A stretch of DNA of 64,000 nucleotides from Odontocerum albicorne (GCA_949825065.1 OX463839.1:33551540-33615539), one strand, 5' to 3'. Numbered from the stretch's first letter, positions 11,491-24,400 are shown. Program-made: numbers and translations. The notes: a model not told the origin generated them from the sequence alone.

Positions 11491-12180
11491 TTAAAATTTT
11501 AAAATTAGTCACACCAATCAACAATGTTACAAAAATAAATCCAATTGAATAAATATCTGCGTTTAGCACACATGCTCCAAAAAAAAGTATTGGCCAATGC
11601 ACAAGAAATATTTCTTGACTGATGCTACTCACAGAACAATGGCAGGTGCTCCTTTAAAAAGAGATTGAACATATGTATGTCTTTGACAGTTGTATCAATA
11701 TTTATATTCTCATAAACAATTGTTATGGACTATGAACAATCTTATTGTCTTCACATTTCTCCCATAGATTACCGTTAAAACTACTAACAACAAAATTAAA
11801 TGAAAGGCAGTTACCTAAGTTACTTTAAATTTACTCCCGGCTATGAAAATAAAAACCTTGTTTATTCAATTTGAGAGTTAAAAAAACAATTATTTGAAAA
11901 TAATTAAGTTTTAGAATATATGGTGAATGGTACTTGATACAATAAATTTATGGATTTAATAGAAGAAAAACGAAGTTGATAATTGGGAATTTAAAATGTT
12001 TTAAACAATGTTTATTGATTAAAGAATCCCTAATTAATCATAGGCCAACAAAACTCATTGGTTTTAGTACACTAAAGGGTCAACGGCGTGCGATATTTCA
12101 CTACCTAATGTATATTCCAATAACACAAGGAAGAATTGATTTTGAATTTATTTGTTATATTTTATTACATTTCTCTTCCG
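11491..12180. other. Intergenic DNA, possible tail of family X
   Basis: Some sequence after 11,490 may still belong to family X but cannot be aligned by eye. An open minus-strand frame over 11,444-11,632 opposes the family-X coding strand and is probably chance. Confidence 0.35.
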
Positions 12181-12300
12181 TATAACCTGGCGGGTTTATT
12201 GACATTTGGCGAGTGAAAACCAGACTGGAACCCTGTATGAAAAAAATATGTACCAAGATCAATCGAACCCGAAACCCACGGGTTCTGTTAAAAGGCTTGT
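12181..12300 (-). repeat. Main SINE family, internally deleted copy
   Basis: On the plus strand it starts with the inverted tail (ACCTGGCGGGTTTATTG), then the GTGAAAACCAGACTGGAACC segment. It closes with a degraded box B complement (ATCGAACCCG). The piece between tail and body (the AACCAACCAG motif) is missing. Confidence 0.65.
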
Positions 12301-12524
12301 TATTTATATAGTGTACTAATTAAATCAGACGTCAGAGAGGGGTGATATCATTTTACATACCAAGACAAATAACAATTATGTTTTCTTGTGTATCTGCCAA
12401 AACTTGTCTGTATTTTTTGTTACCACATTTTTTCTGTTGTTCTGTATATAAAATTATGTGTTACAGTATCAGAATCTATTAATCAGAATCCGAACCGGAT
12501 AGTATCATAATCTGTTAAGATGAT

Positions 12525-13055
12525 AATCCACCACAATACCAACTTCGATGTATGGAATCGAAACGTGGACGGGGAAAAAGACTGAAAAGAACCGAATAAA
12601 TGTTGTAGAAATGCGAGCACTACAAGTAAGATGAACATATGGGATGACAGTTTATGGGAGAATACGGAATGAAGTGATCAGGGATTAATGTTAAATTAAA
12701 GCTGACGTGTTCAGCAAGACGAAGAAGAGCACTCTGAAATGGTTTAGGTATGTGGAACGAATAAATGAAGAAAGACTAAGAAATCAAATATATAGTTCAA
12801 ATGTTAGTTGAAGGCATGGTGGAGGAAGACCAAGCAAAGTGTGGCTGAATCAAATGAACGATATTCTGAAAGAAGGAATGTAAGAAGTAATATAAATAAT
12901 GAGAGCTGAATGAGAGGTGTATGGATGTGGAATAGGCGAAATATGTGTGTCGAGATAGAAAAGTCTGTCAATCTGTCCCGTCTGCTTACCCTGATAGGGA
13001 AACGGAGTGATGGTATGTACATAAATATGTATGTATGTGTTGATAGAAAAATGTT
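12525..13055 (+). pseudogene. RTE-like LINE C-terminal relic
   Basis: Forward translation gives, with frame breaks, a tyrosine-glycine-x-glutamate-threonine-tryptophan motif (YGIETW) near 12,560. It continues with a WFRYVERINEERL segment near 12,740 and GGGRPSKVWLNQMNDILKE near 12,825. These are characteristic of the region after the reverse transcriptase in RTE-like elements. The tail (GTCTGCTTACCCTGATAGGG, then GATGG repeats) matches copies at 23.6 and 44.9 kb. Several in-frame stops show it is inactive. Confidence 0.6.
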
Positions 13056-14067
13056 GAACAATATTGATAATTTTTTATTTAAGTATCATTTTGAAAAAAA
13101 ATATCGTTTAGTCGAATTAACCGACACATTCCACGTTAAAGAAACAAATTTGAGATATTTAAATACAGTGAGAATCGAAGTGACGAGTGTACGAGTATCA
13201 TCTCCGTTTAACTTTCAATGAATATTAAAAATATGGTTTTATGATGACACAAATCGTCTTCTTGGGGGTAGGATGTCTAAATTATTTATTCAAGTATATT
13301 CTATACTTCGAATAACAAGTTTATTTAATTCGAAAAAATACTAGCATGTTCCAAAATACGGTCTGTATAATGAGTGCTTTTAGCGCTGTGCAATTCCATG
13401 ATGAATGTTCTGCTGAGAGGCAATGGCGCACCATAAATATGTACTGGCGTTGAAGTTTAGTATTTCGCGAAATATTATGTTTATTTTTCCCCGCGTAGAA
13501 ATATTTGCACACTGGTAGATTTAAGCGCCTAAAATTAGTATAATATATGGTCTGAATCAGTGTTTCTCAAATGGTTTGTAGTTAGAAATATTGATTATTT
13601 CTTTGTAATTTTTGTGCGATTTTCATACCTAATATATTTTTCTAGGCATACGCAGACGCGGGGAAGTAAATATTTAAATTTAATAACTATACCCACCATC
13701 TTCCTATCCTTACTCACAACTTGATTTATTGTAATCTTTTAATCTGTCAATAATTGGTTTGAATCCACTTGAGGAGAATCTGTTCTGTAAACGGCGTCAG
13801 ATAAATTGTAATTTTATTATTATTATCATTGATATTTTTTAGGTTTTAATTTTTTTTAAAGAATAATGAAAAATGTAATAATAAGAGAATATAGAATATC
13901 TAATCTGATAATTCAAATGGTGTTTGTATTATGACCGGAATACGTTTTATCTAGTGGTGTTTATATTTTTTTAGTAGCATTCTTACATATATATTGACCT
14001 GACAATGCAATTTACGGTGAATGTATAAGTTATTTAACATTTTTAATATTAAACATTCTTACTAGAC
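13056..14067. other. AT-rich DNA, no gene seen
   Basis: Nothing recognised beyond short homopolymer tracts. Confidence 0.45.
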
Positions 14068-14135
14068 AACCTTTTTGGCTTGTTGGTAGGATGCATGTCT
14101 TCAGCTCCGGAATTTCTCCTGGTTCAGCTCTTCAA
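14068..14135 (+). repeat. SINE head fragment
   Basis: CTTTTTGGCTTGTTGGTAGG followed by ATGCATGTCTTC resembles the tRNA-like 5' part of the main SINE family. Box B is weak and no tail follows. Confidence 0.4.
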
Positions 14136-14416
14136 CGTGTTTTCACGGACGATTTGGACGTTTTCGGTGACTCAATGGTAATTACGGTACTCGGTATAGT
14201 ATTGCTAAAATCCATTTTCGTATTTATAATATGAAATCTAATAATACTAGTAAAACATGCTTGAGGTTTAAAAATATTTTTTAAATACTAGTTTTTTGAA
14301 ATTTTTGAATATTTTTGGTAATAAATGGTTTCAAATTACCCTCATTGATTATCGATTGTGCTCATAATAATTATTTTATTTCATCTAGGGTGCGGAACAG
14401 TACAATGCAACACAAG

Positions 14417-14433
14417 AATATATATATATATAT
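14417..14433. repeat. AT microsatellite, left edge
   Basis: A short (AT)n tract runs directly into the assembly gap. With 14,634-14,960 it is one interrupted microsatellite. Confidence 0.95.
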
Positions 14434-14633
14434 NNNNNNNNNNNNNNNNNNNNNNNNNNNNNNNNNNNNNNNNNNNNNNNNNNNNNNNNNNNNNNNNNNN
14501 NNNNNNNNNNNNNNNNNNNNNNNNNNNNNNNNNNNNNNNNNNNNNNNNNNNNNNNNNNNNNNNNNNNNNNNNNNNNNNNNNNNNNNNNNNNNNNNNNNNN
14601 NNNNNNNNNNNNNNNNNNNNNNNNNNNNNNNNN
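14434..14633. other. Assembly gap, 200 N
   Basis: Exactly 200 undetermined bases flanked on both sides by AT dinucleotides. The round size suggests a placeholder, so the true length is unknown. Confidence 0.99.
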
Positions 14634-15619
<986 letters not shown>

Positions 15620-15800
15620 GTCATACCAGAACAGCTTGGAAGAGGCAGGCTAAGTGATTGTGTAAGGAGAGATTGAAACAGGCCCTCGTGGAGTCGGAAG
15701 AGTTGGTCAGATATCGAGATAAGTGAAGATTTGCACTGGCGATGCTGCAACCCCGCCCCAAAAGGTGAAAGAAAAAATAATAATGATGATTATATTCCTG
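15620..15800 (+). repeat. Second LINE-3'-end family, copy 1
   Basis: Shares AGATATCGAGATAAGTGAAG, TTTGCACTGGCGA and a terminal GAT-rich tail with copies at 19,990-20,115 and 20,425-20,540. A reading of the form RDK-RFALA is compatible with the extreme C-terminus of an RTE-like protein followed by a (GAT)n tail. Confidence 0.6.
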
Positions 15801-16289
15801 CTGTGTTACCAATCTTTATTTTAGTTATTTCGAAAAAAAATGTACAGATAAATCTTTAAAGTCAATAAATATTACTACTTTGTTCAAATTCAACACCAAT
15901 AAACTGTAAAATTTCATAAAAAAACCTCCATACAAACAACAAAAAAATCGAACTCCATGATGTACTCATACCATAAACAAATGTGATATCGACTATAGTT
16001 TTTAATCATATTTGGGCTGCGAGTCCATAAACGTGTCAGGCATAACTCTCCAGTCGAAACCAACTCGAAGAAACTTTATGAAACGGCTCATAATATTGTT
16101 TGGTCGAAATCATGTCCAACGCCCTCTCAAGTTTTGTCACAACAATTTCTTCGGCAGTAAATGTCTCGGTCAATCTTGTTTTGTTGCCAAATAAATGTCA
16201 CGTGTGGGCAGAGCGACAGGTAAAGTTTTCAAAGTGTCTGTAGTGTACTAAATACGGATACTGTATCTGCACAATAAAAATGCTATAAT
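15801..16289. other. AT-rich DNA, no gene seen
   Basis: Nothing recognised. Confidence 0.4.
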
Positions 16290-17165
16290 CATATTTCACA
16301 CTCTTGGCAATACAACGTGACAAAACAAAATGCAATTTTGATTGAATCTCAAAGTCACGAAAAATTTTCTTGTTATTGACTATCAGTTAAGTTTATTGAA
16401 TATATTAGGAATTTCATAGTATACGTGGGAAATATAACATAACATATGTAGTTGATTTTTAAGTAAGTATTTTGTGGGAAAGTAAAATACTATTGTGATT
16501 GAATCTTAATTTCACGCAAAATGTTCCATGTTACATACTGTCTGTCATGTTTATTGTTTTTCTTCGGAATTTCATAATTTATCTGGAAAACATAACATAC
16601 TATACTTAGATGATTCTCAAGTCAGTATTGTGGTTAAATAAAATACTGTTTTGATAGAATCTATATTTCACGCAAAGGTTTCCGTGTTACATATTATTTG
16701 TCATGTTTGTTGATGTTCTTCGGAATTCCATAATTTACTTGGAAAACATAACATAGATAATTCTTCAGTCAGTATTTTGTGGCAAAATAAAATATGTTTT
16801 GATTGAATATACATTTCATGGAAAGGTTTCCGTGTTATATTATATTGTGTACAGTATTTATCAAATTTTTTGTTGTTTCATAGTTTACACGTTTATGGAA
16901 AATAACAAATGTAACATATTTTAAAGTTTGTTTTTTGTAGTATTTGAATTATGTTATGTTTATTGAACTTCTTGGGTATTTATAGTTGACGTGAAAAACA
17001 TAACACACGAGTACGTAATAGATTTGTATGTCTGTATTTTGAGTCAAATTTAAATAATATTTTGATTAAATCTGGATTTTTAAGGGAGAGGTTTCCTTAT
17101 TTATTTTCTGTCATGTTAATTTATGTCTTAGGAATTGCGTACTTGACGTGTAAAACATAACGATA
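16290..17165. repeat. ~156-bp satellite-like tandem array
   Basis: The landmark GGAATTTCATA-like motif recurs near 16,408, 16,565, 16,721, 16,872, 16,972 and 17,130. Spacing is 157, 156, about 151, about 100 (one shortened unit) and about 158. Each unit also carries AACATAAC, GTCAGTATTTTGTGG, AAAATA, TTTTGATTGAAT and TTTCCGTGTTA. Units differ by perhaps 15-30 percent, so the array is old. Confidence 0.85.
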
Positions 17166-17474
17166 GTATATCCCTTATGAACGAGTATGATTATCAACCA
17201 TCCTGTGGATGGAAGGTCTCTTACGTATATTGGTGTATTGTATGCGTGCTGTTGCACTTCAGCAAGCAGACATTCTTCACATATTAAACCCATAGTTCCG
17301 ATGGCAAGGAGATTAAACTTTTAAAACGATCGGCATGCTTAATCTGCTGCAGCTTTTCGTCAGGCAGATTTTGTACAGAGCTATGTTTTGTGTTGTTTAA
17401 TAGTACCATAAGACTTTATGATAAGTATCATACAAGTTACCGAAAAATGTTAATTCTGATGTAAAATTATCTAA

Positions 17475-17570
17475 GCATAAACCAAGCCGTACGTGAATCG
17501 GCCAGGAAACGAACTTGGGTCGTCCGATTGCTTAGCGTGAATGTTAACCGTTAGACTACGACCACCGACA
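17475..17570 (-). repeat. tRNA-like sequence, SINE or tRNA relic
   Basis: The minus strand reads GGTGGTCGTAGTCTAACGGT, a good box A. It is followed about 30 bases later by a weak box B (AAGTTCGTTTCC). The anticodon arm pairs poorly, so it is unlikely to be a working tRNA. Confidence 0.4.
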
Positions 17571-18584
17571 TAAAAACTAAAAAATCGTCAAAAACATAAA
17601 ATTGATGATTATTAAGTTAATGTTTTGTTGATAAATTAAATGCTATTGTATTTTGATGGCATTTGAGTTCAAGGAAAATATTTTTGAACAGTTGTTCGTT
17701 CGTTGTTTTTTAAACCTTTTGTATGCAAAACGAATTAATCAATGATTGGATTACACGTGTATCTAACTACCCGAGTCAGCCGATTTAAACTGTAATAAGC
17801 ATTAAGGAGCTTTTCTCTGTACGTTACAGATATACGCCTGATTTACTGAGGTAATGACGCATGAGGGTTACATACACAAATCCACAAAATATGTAATTTA
17901 TGTTTTATTTCTTATGTATACGAACAAACCCGTAATGTCCCGGGCCATATGCAGAGTTAGAGTAAAGTTAGATCTCTCCAATGCTTTCTAATTGTTAAAT
18001 GGTGTTCATTTATTCATTATTTCGTATAGTAACCCCTCAAAATATTCGAAATAGTTATTATCATCATCATCACTATACGCCGGCTAATTTCAGGAGGTTC
18101 ACCTCTTTCAAGGTGCAGTGTATACGTACAAAAAAAAAATTAATTTCATGATATGAATATAATGTGTACCATACGAAACAAGAAAAATGTATACATTAAA
18201 AAATAACAACTAATAAATTTCTTTATACCGAAACTCTCCCACAGTATTTATATATGAAAGAAATATGTTTCTTAGTATTTTGAGAAAGATAAGTATAGAT
18301 TTTAAAAGTAGTCGACGTTTGTAAATTCAGCGTAAGTTTTTTTTATTTGTTTGTTTTTAAGAACAGTTCTTTATCCCTTATCAGCTCCCCAGAATCCTAA
18401 CACTTTGAAAGTAAAAGCTTTCTAAGCTTCTTACAAAGTTTAGGCTGTACTCGGGAAAGCTCTGATTAAAATGACGCCCGTAAATTAGAATTATAATTAA
18501 ACACGCTTTGATATTTCCTTTCCTACGGTGATATGGTGCTATACCGCACTTATTTCTAAATAAACAAACAACGTAGTAATTTAA
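17571..18584. other. AT-rich DNA, no gene seen
   Basis: A TCATCATCATCAC tract at 18,060-18,075 may be the tail of an old non-LTR insertion. Nothing else is recognised. Confidence 0.4.
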
Positions 18585-18740
18585 AGCAATTAACGCGAGG
18601 GCGAGAGACCGTCAAAGGAAAATGGAATCCCTAGGAGAGGAAATGCATTTCCCCACTACACACTAATGAGAATTTAAATTAATTAAGTTGGCAGTTAATG
18701 ATGATGTCGGCCCGAGAGAGTTCAAGAAAATTTACTGGAA
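18585..18740. promoter_or_regulatory. Candidate non-coding island with homeodomain-like sites
   Basis: Unique, GC-richer sequence followed by TTAAATTAATTAAG, CTAATGAG and GTTAATGATG, all compatible with homeodomain sites. No open frame. Regulatory function is an inference from composition alone. Confidence 0.2.
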
Positions 18741-18821
18741 TGTGGAATTGCGAATTTTTACTGTGTTAATATTAATGATTAAACAAATGCTTTTTGATAA
18801 AAATGAAAATTCTCGTTAGTT

Positions 18822-18943
18822 TTTTATCAATCCTCGTATGGTTATAGGAACTATTATCAAACCTCGTATGGTTATATGAACTATTATCAAACCTCGTATG
18901 GTTATAGGAACTATTATCAAACCTCGTATGGTTATAGGAACTA
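18822..18943. repeat. 30-bp tandem repeat, 4 copies
   Basis: Four near-identical 30-bp units, each containing CTCGTATGGTTATAGGAACT. Because the unit is a multiple of three, a minus-strand frame shows a ten-residue repeat (NHTRFDNSSY), but it has no other coding support. Confidence 0.9.
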
Positions 18944-19027
18944 CTTTCATAACATTTATCTTTTGGAGTCAAGTCTACAGTGGGCATTGATCTTGTATTG
19001 TAGGAATTGAAATACACTTCAGTTGTC

Positions 19028-19222
19028 TACAGTACAACCTGGTGGCTAATTACTACGTGGTAATCTCTTTCAACCAACTAGAAATATTTTCAAGAATCCT
19101 TGGCGGATCTTTAGATGGGAATTATTTTTATAAAACGCCTGGCTTCCAGCGGGAATCAAACTCGAAACTCCCGGATTGGTTGACAGGCGTCTTACAAACT
19201 ATGCCACTTAAGCCGTCTAAGA
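19028..19222 (-). repeat. Main SINE family, near full-length
   Basis: In plus-strand order: the inverted tail with AACCTGGTGGCTAATTAC, TCAACCAACTAG, an internal body, CTTCCAGCGGGAATCAAACT (box B complement) and AAGACGCC-type box A complement at the far end. The layout is a tRNA-derived head of ~70 bp, a ~60-bp body and a ~50-bp tail shared with the L2/CR1-like LINE. Confidence 0.7.
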
Positions 19223-19985
19223 TTGTTGGATGTTCATATTTGATAATGAGGAACATTGAAAAAATAAGTTGAGAAAAAATATATATTTGAAACTTTCATT
19301 TATTTTTTTAAATGCATTAATTTGTAACATATTTTAAATTTTACTTAATTTCTTTGTGTAATTATTATTAATTTTAAAATACATATTTCTGCATAATTTT
19401 CTTATAAATACAAATGAACTTTCCACTTAAACATATAATGAATTTATTGGTTGTAATATAGTTTATAAACATATATATGCTGTAATTAAACATGTAATCG
19501 TATATTAAAACAATGAGAGAAAAATTCGTTTGAAAGAGATAAACTATCAAAATATCAATGCACATTTCATAACATCCTCACAATCGAGATACATCCCCAC
19601 TAATACGAGGGCGAATCTGGACGCGAGGCCGCCATATTTTTTTTCAGCCCACATCCTTATATACGTTGACTATATTACTATAAAATTGAATGATAATAAA
19701 TAAGCAGTTGTATAAAAATAATAAATATGAACAATCTTAATTTATTTATTTTGTTTTGTTAAAACTGCCTGCTTGGACGAGTATACGAGTACATCTATTT
19801 AGGCAGGGGAGTGCTTTACATACTTCATCCCAAAGATTTAAAAATACAACTTTCAATAATTTAGCTTACAACTACAAACAGATTGTTTTCCGAAGTTTGA
19901 ACATACAATACAAGGGAACATTGGATTTCTCTTCCTCCTGAACCAAAAAAAGCAATAATGCACTAAGAATATAGTAGTTTTTACT
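19223..19985. other. AT-rich DNA, no gene seen
   Basis: Nothing recognised. 19,580-19,650 is briefly GC-richer. Confidence 0.4.
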
Positions 19986-19989
19986 GCAC

Positions 19990-20115
19990 AGTAATAAAAA
20001 TAGTTGGCCAGAGATCGAAATAAGTGGAAATTCGAGCTGGCGAGGCAGCGTCCTCGACCCGACAGAAGGGGAAGAGAATTGTGAGAATGGTTAATGGCGA
20101 TAATGATGATATTTT
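19990..20115 (+). repeat. Second LINE-3'-end family, copy 2
   Basis: Carries AGATCGAAATAAGTGGAA, GGCGAGGCAGCGTCC, AAGGGGAAGAGAATTGTGAG and a GGCGATAATGATGAT tail. It is the best aligned partner of 20,425-20,540. Confidence 0.65.
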
Positions 20116-20424
20116 AACATAGCAGAGGTAGATAAATATGAAGAAATAAAATTTGCGATTTTAAGTTAGACCTGTTGTTAGTTATCCTGATGAGTAAGGA
20201 TAATAAACCACCTTTCTTGAGATGTTGACTCACATCTACCCTTAGGTCTTCCTGAGGAATTACTAGCGACGGGTATTTCACGCAGTGTCACTTTCTTGTG
20301 TATGTGTGGAACGTTTGTACTATCTATCCCTTCCAGGTGACCTCACTAGTGTATTTTTATTTCTACTCCATCTAGAAATATCTTCTGCTTCACATTTCTT
20401 AGATACCTGAGTCAAGAATTGTGG
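20116..20424. other. Possible retroelement relic
   Basis: The minus strand has a partly open, moderately GC-rich stretch that includes a VTLREIPVASNSSGRPKGRC-like reading. I do not recognise the protein. It may be part of an unidentified mobile element. Confidence 0.25.
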
Positions 20425-20540
20425 AATTGCCAAGAGATCGAGATAAGTGAAGATTTGCGCTGACGAGGCTGTTCCCTTGACCCGAAAAAAGAAGGGGAAG
20501 AGAATTGTGAGAATGGCGATGGTGATGATCAGAGGCGAGA
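20425..20540 (+). repeat. Second LINE-3'-end family, copy 3
   Basis: Carries AGATCGAGATAAGTGAAG, TTTGCGCTGACGAGGC, AAGGGGAAGAGAATTGTGAG and GGCGATGGTGATGATC. The open frames on its minus strand (to 20,658) oppose the inferred coding strand and are shadows. Confidence 0.65.
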
Positions 20541-21799
20541 CAATGAGTGGTTGAGAGGGGCAACTTCCCCGGATGCAGCCTGGATTGGGCCCCAAAACTG
20601 GAACGTAGTTGAATGTGCATAAAATAAATATTGTAATTTTCTTATGTCGTAAACCCACGACATTTTAATGTTCAGTAAAACTGGTTTTCGAAACTTTATT
20701 TTGAAGAATATTACTAATCTAATATGAGCACATTTTTTACTTTAAAAAATAACAAAGAAGAGTGACGCCAAATGTGTCAATTTTATACATCACCATTCGG
20801 AGTTTCTTTTAAATAAATTTAAAACAAAACATTGCAAATTTTAATTGACAATAAATGATAACCAAAAACATCTGTGTGCGTGATTATTTTTTTACGTGCT
20901 TTACATTCATTATTTAATTGATATTTTGAGAAATTAAAACGTTTATTTAAATTATAATTTATCTTACAGAGAAGTTAATAATTAAGGTTTAATTTCACAG
21001 ATTTAAAAATATATATTTTCGTGTATATCAAATGCAAAACATGGCTTCAAATCGTCCGTTTTTTTTATTATATAATATTATTTTTAATCCATTTGTATTG
21101 TGGAATTGTTTAAATCTGTTAATAGTAAGACTATTGAACTTAATACTTATACGAATTTAAGGTGCATTTCCATAGGCCTACTGAAATACATGTTCAGTGG
21201 AAAAAAACGATATCAATACAATTTTTTATTATCAAGGGATCATTTTTTAACTGCCACGGGCGTTAAAATACCTAGTTTCGTCCCAGGTGATAATAATGAT
21301 ATTTTTATATATTTGATAACATGAGAAGGAATATATGATAAAACGAAAATCACGCTATCTGGTTTATTAAAAATAAATCAAAGAAATTCCGAAGAAAACT
21401 TTTTTTATTATATTATTATGACAACCTCATAAAAATATCAGCAATTGGGTTTCAAAATATCAAATTCTGTATCCAAGTTACTTAACGTTACATTTTATTT
21501 TTAGCGTTTTGCAAAATTACTCTCCCAGTAAAATAATCTTATAACGCTGACAAGGAATTTTATTCTTGGTGACTTGAAACGAGAAAATTTATTCCTCTTG
21601 GAAATGAAAAATCCGCAATTTACGACGACGTCTGAAAATGTAAAAAAATTGTAAGAATTTATCATATAATCGAGATGCTAAGTAGAGTAACAATTTGGTT
21701 TCTTGAATCTTTTACAAGAATATCAATAGAAAATATTATGTTTTTGTCTGGATAATAAATTGTGGTTTTATATATGTACTTAAATTTATTTAACCTCCC
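20541..21799. other. AT-rich DNA, no gene seen
   Basis: Nothing recognised. Confidence 0.45.
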
Positions 21800-21913
21800 A
21801 ATAAAAAAACTTTATATCGATACATCATGCCAAAATTTTAGATTCTTCAACTGAACAATAAAATAACTTTATATCGATACATCATGTCAAAATTTGAGAT
21901 TCTTCAACTGAAT
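21800..21913. repeat. 57-bp tandem duplication
   Basis: Copies 21,800-21,856 and 21,857-21,913 share CTTTATATCGATACATCATG and GATTCTTCAACTGAA with only a few differences. Confidence 0.9.
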
Positions 21914-22429
21914 TTTTTGATTGGATTGGATGTGCGCTATTCATCCTTATAAGAGGAAATACAATACATAAAAAAATGTTTTTTTTTTCCTTTTCTTTGA
22001 TTCTATGTATTATATGAGATTTTTTTGTGTATATGGTCCTTTGTATTTGATTGAATTCTACTGATTTAAATGTTTTTTCTTGATGTTATGTGAATATTAT
22101 AGTACCTATATCATTTGTTTTCTGTTTAAGTATGATTTTATGCTCTTATGACTATATATATTTATTCAATTCTTAGTCACGTTTTGTGAAATCCATCTGC
22201 ATATACTCGAACTTAAACTTCTAAACTATTCGGCCTATTAAAAATAAAAATAAATTAACTTTAAATAATATCGTCTTAACTGTCCGTATTTTTTTTGTCA
22301 TAATAAACTATTTATGGCATCATTTAAAACTTCAATTTATCAAAATAATATAATAAATGTAATTAGTAAAAAAATGTATGATAAATCAAGTAATGTAGTT
22401 ATTCTACATCATCATCTTCACCATCACGT
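21914..22429. other. AT-rich DNA, no gene seen
   Basis: Nothing recognised. Confidence 0.45.
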
Positions 22430-22880
22430 CATGTTCCTCTTAGGAAGAATATATCTGCTCTACAAGTTATCCTAATACACATATTTCACTTATGTCATGC
22501 CCATATATCTCGTCATGCATATTCTTCTATTATAAAGAATCTCCACCAATCATTCTTTCAGAATTTTGATTATTTGATCGGCTATGTTTTTATAGGTATA
22601 CCCAAACTTTTCATACCGTCGTTACAACTTATATAGATTTTTTTTTATAAATATTACATCATTCATCCTTTCTACATGGTGGAACCATCTAAATGCACTG
22701 CATCTTCTCTTCATCCACATGATTTCCTCATTCCTTATTCTGGCGCATTCACTTCCAGACTGGATTTTACTGTTAGGACATTTTACATCTGAATTTATGT
22801 TTTTCTATAGGCTTAATGTTAGATTACCAAATGACGCTCTTTTTAAGTGTCTTTCAACAACAACGCTCTTGATAAGGGTC
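22430..22880 (-). pseudogene. RTE-like LINE relic
   Basis: Plus-strand words such as CATCACGTCATGTTCC, ATCTCGTCATGCATATTC and TCCTCATTCCTTATTCTGGC are complements of the conserved 3' tail and C-terminal coding region of the RTE-like family. The ORF is destroyed by indels. Confidence 0.5.
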
Positions 22881-23239
22881 TCCCTTATTTTTTGTTGAGC
22901 TAATCAGGAAGCGCTCTAGAGGTATTTGTAATGTTCGGGAAACAGCGCTACACCAAATTATCTAAATAAATACAACACTCTCATTTCTGACGTAGATATC
23001 CTACATAAATAAAAAACTGAAATATTACAAATTTTGTTATAAATTATTGTTTTTTTATTTAAAAATGCAACAATGCTATAATTACTTGTTTATTTATTTT
23101 ACAAAATTATATTTTTTATCTACCATAAAATGTACAATACATCTTAATTTCACTGAAAAGAAAACAAATTGAATTATCGTTTGACAACTTATAATTAAAG
23201 TTAAATTGTCTTTTAATACAAGAAATATAAGTTTTGGTT
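22881..23239. other. AT-rich DNA, no gene seen
   Basis: Nothing recognised. Confidence 0.45.
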
Positions 23240-23440
23240 CATATTTATATTTTGCAAGACCGCGCGATAACGCGTTGGACTTTCGTGCGAAGATCGTCAG
23301 GTCGAACCCCGCGATGTACTACTCCTGTGTACTGATACAGGCATTCCCCCCCTAGTATTCTGAGGTATTTAATTATATGTAACTTCGGTTTACTATATAA
23401 AAAAATGGTAAAGATGATTTTAAAGATACCGATCCAATAA
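23240..23440 (+). repeat. Second tRNA-derived SINE family, copy 1
   Basis: A tRNA-like head (GATAACGCGTTGGACTTTCG, then box B GGTCGAACCCC) is followed by TACTCCTGTGT and a tail with GTATTCTGAGGTATTTA and a run of A. The same order appears at 39,675-39,860. It differs from the main SINE in head and tail. Confidence 0.6.
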
Positions 23441-23469
23441 ATATATATGTTGTTAATGTAGTGCAAATG

Positions 23470-23690
23470 TGTGGAAGGTGTGTGAGAGGAAGGCTAAAAA
23501 CAGAATGGTTGGATAATCATATTCTGAAAGAAGGAAACGTAGAAAGTCAGAGAAATCGTATGATTGTATGAGAAGGTGTATGGACGTAGAAGAGGCTAAG
23601 GATATTTGTCGAGATAGAAAAGTCTAGCGCTTTGTCCTCTCTGCCTACCCCGAGAGGAATATAACGTGTTGGTATATTTGTATTTAAGAT
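23470..23690 (+). pseudogene. RTE-like LINE 3' end
   Basis: Forward landmarks: ATTCTGAAAGAAGGAA, TGTATGGACGTAGAAGAGGC, CGAGATAGAAAAGTCT and TCTGCCTACCCCGAGAGG. The same series occurs at 12.85-13.0 kb and 44.77-44.91 kb. 5'-truncated and not coding. Confidence 0.6.
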
Positions 23691-23804
23691 GCCGATATCA
23701 TTGTTTAATATACATAGGTATCGGGTATAGGACGAGCCCAATTATCGTTCAACAGCGAGGTTTGATGAAATTGTCCGATAAAATAGAATTTCACACCAAT
23801 CAAT

Positions 23805-23945
23805 AGTAACAATAACGGCGAAACTAACTTTGGTGGGAGCTCCCAGAGAGCGCTGATTAATCCTGACAGCCTCAATTGTCGCCTGTTTATTTACTAACTA
23901 TTTTTGATAGTGACGACTGCAGAAGCTTTCAACTCAATTCACGGT
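23805..23945. promoter_or_regulatory. Candidate non-coding island
   Basis: Unique GC-richer sequence (GGTGGGAGCTCCCAGAGAGC, GATTAATCCTGACAGCC) that includes GGGAGCTCCC, a perfect 10-bp palindrome, and a bicoid-type TAATCC. No open frame. Confidence 0.2.
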
Positions 23946-24099
23946 TTGATATTTTAAAATATTTTTTTCATAATTCAATGCAGTTCAACAAAAATCAATA
24001 TAAAAGGATTTCACATTACAACAAAATGACTTAAGAGACATGTTAAAATGGGAATGTAAATACATTATTTTTTAAGATTAAGAGTAACTTGATAAAAAT

Positions 24100-24400
24100 A
24101 AATATTGATCAAATTTTTTTTTCTGGGTACAATTCTAGGATTGGTTTGCACCAAGCACTCGATCCCTCCACTCATCTCTGTCTTAGTAACGTTAATTTAC
24201 ATTCATTCATATGGTACCTCTCTACATATACGAATCGACGATGTGGATATATTGAAGACAATATTGTCTTCGATCCCAATAATTAGGCTTTCAGGTTTAG
24301 AATCACTGGAGTAGGCGCATAACTCGCAGTTCGTCATCACACGTATTGACAATACACAAATGAAGAGATAACTCTGCAAGAATTGGTAACTAGACTGTGT
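24100..24400 (+). repeat. Dispersed repeat with GATCCC...AGGCTTTC block
   Basis: The block at 24,270-24,315 (TCGATCCCAATAATTAGGC, TTTAGAATCACTGGAGTAGG) recurs at 29,838-29,895 and 54,765-54,805. The overlapping short open frames in this stretch are not supported as genes. Confidence 0.45.

Noticed and set aside
11444..11632. Minus-strand ORF with a hydrophobic, membrane-like stretch
   Set aside because: It overlaps antisense the family-X peptide that is conserved between two copies. Hydrophobic runs are common in AT-rich chance frames.
12910..13221. 103-codon forward ORF
   Set aside because: It starts inside the tail of an RTE-like relic and runs into unrelated AT-rich DNA; no motif of its own.
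17475..17570. Functional tRNA on the minus strand
   Set aside because: Box A is good, but the anticodon and acceptor stems do not pair and box B is off consensus.
18772..19017. Minus-strand ORF with a ten-residue repeat
   Set aside because: Explained by a 30-bp tandem repeat whose unit is a multiple of three. There is no start context and no related sequence outside the array.
20320..20658. 112-codon minus-strand ORF
   Set aside because: It opposes a repeated LINE-3'-end family (three copies in the window) and has no recognised domain.
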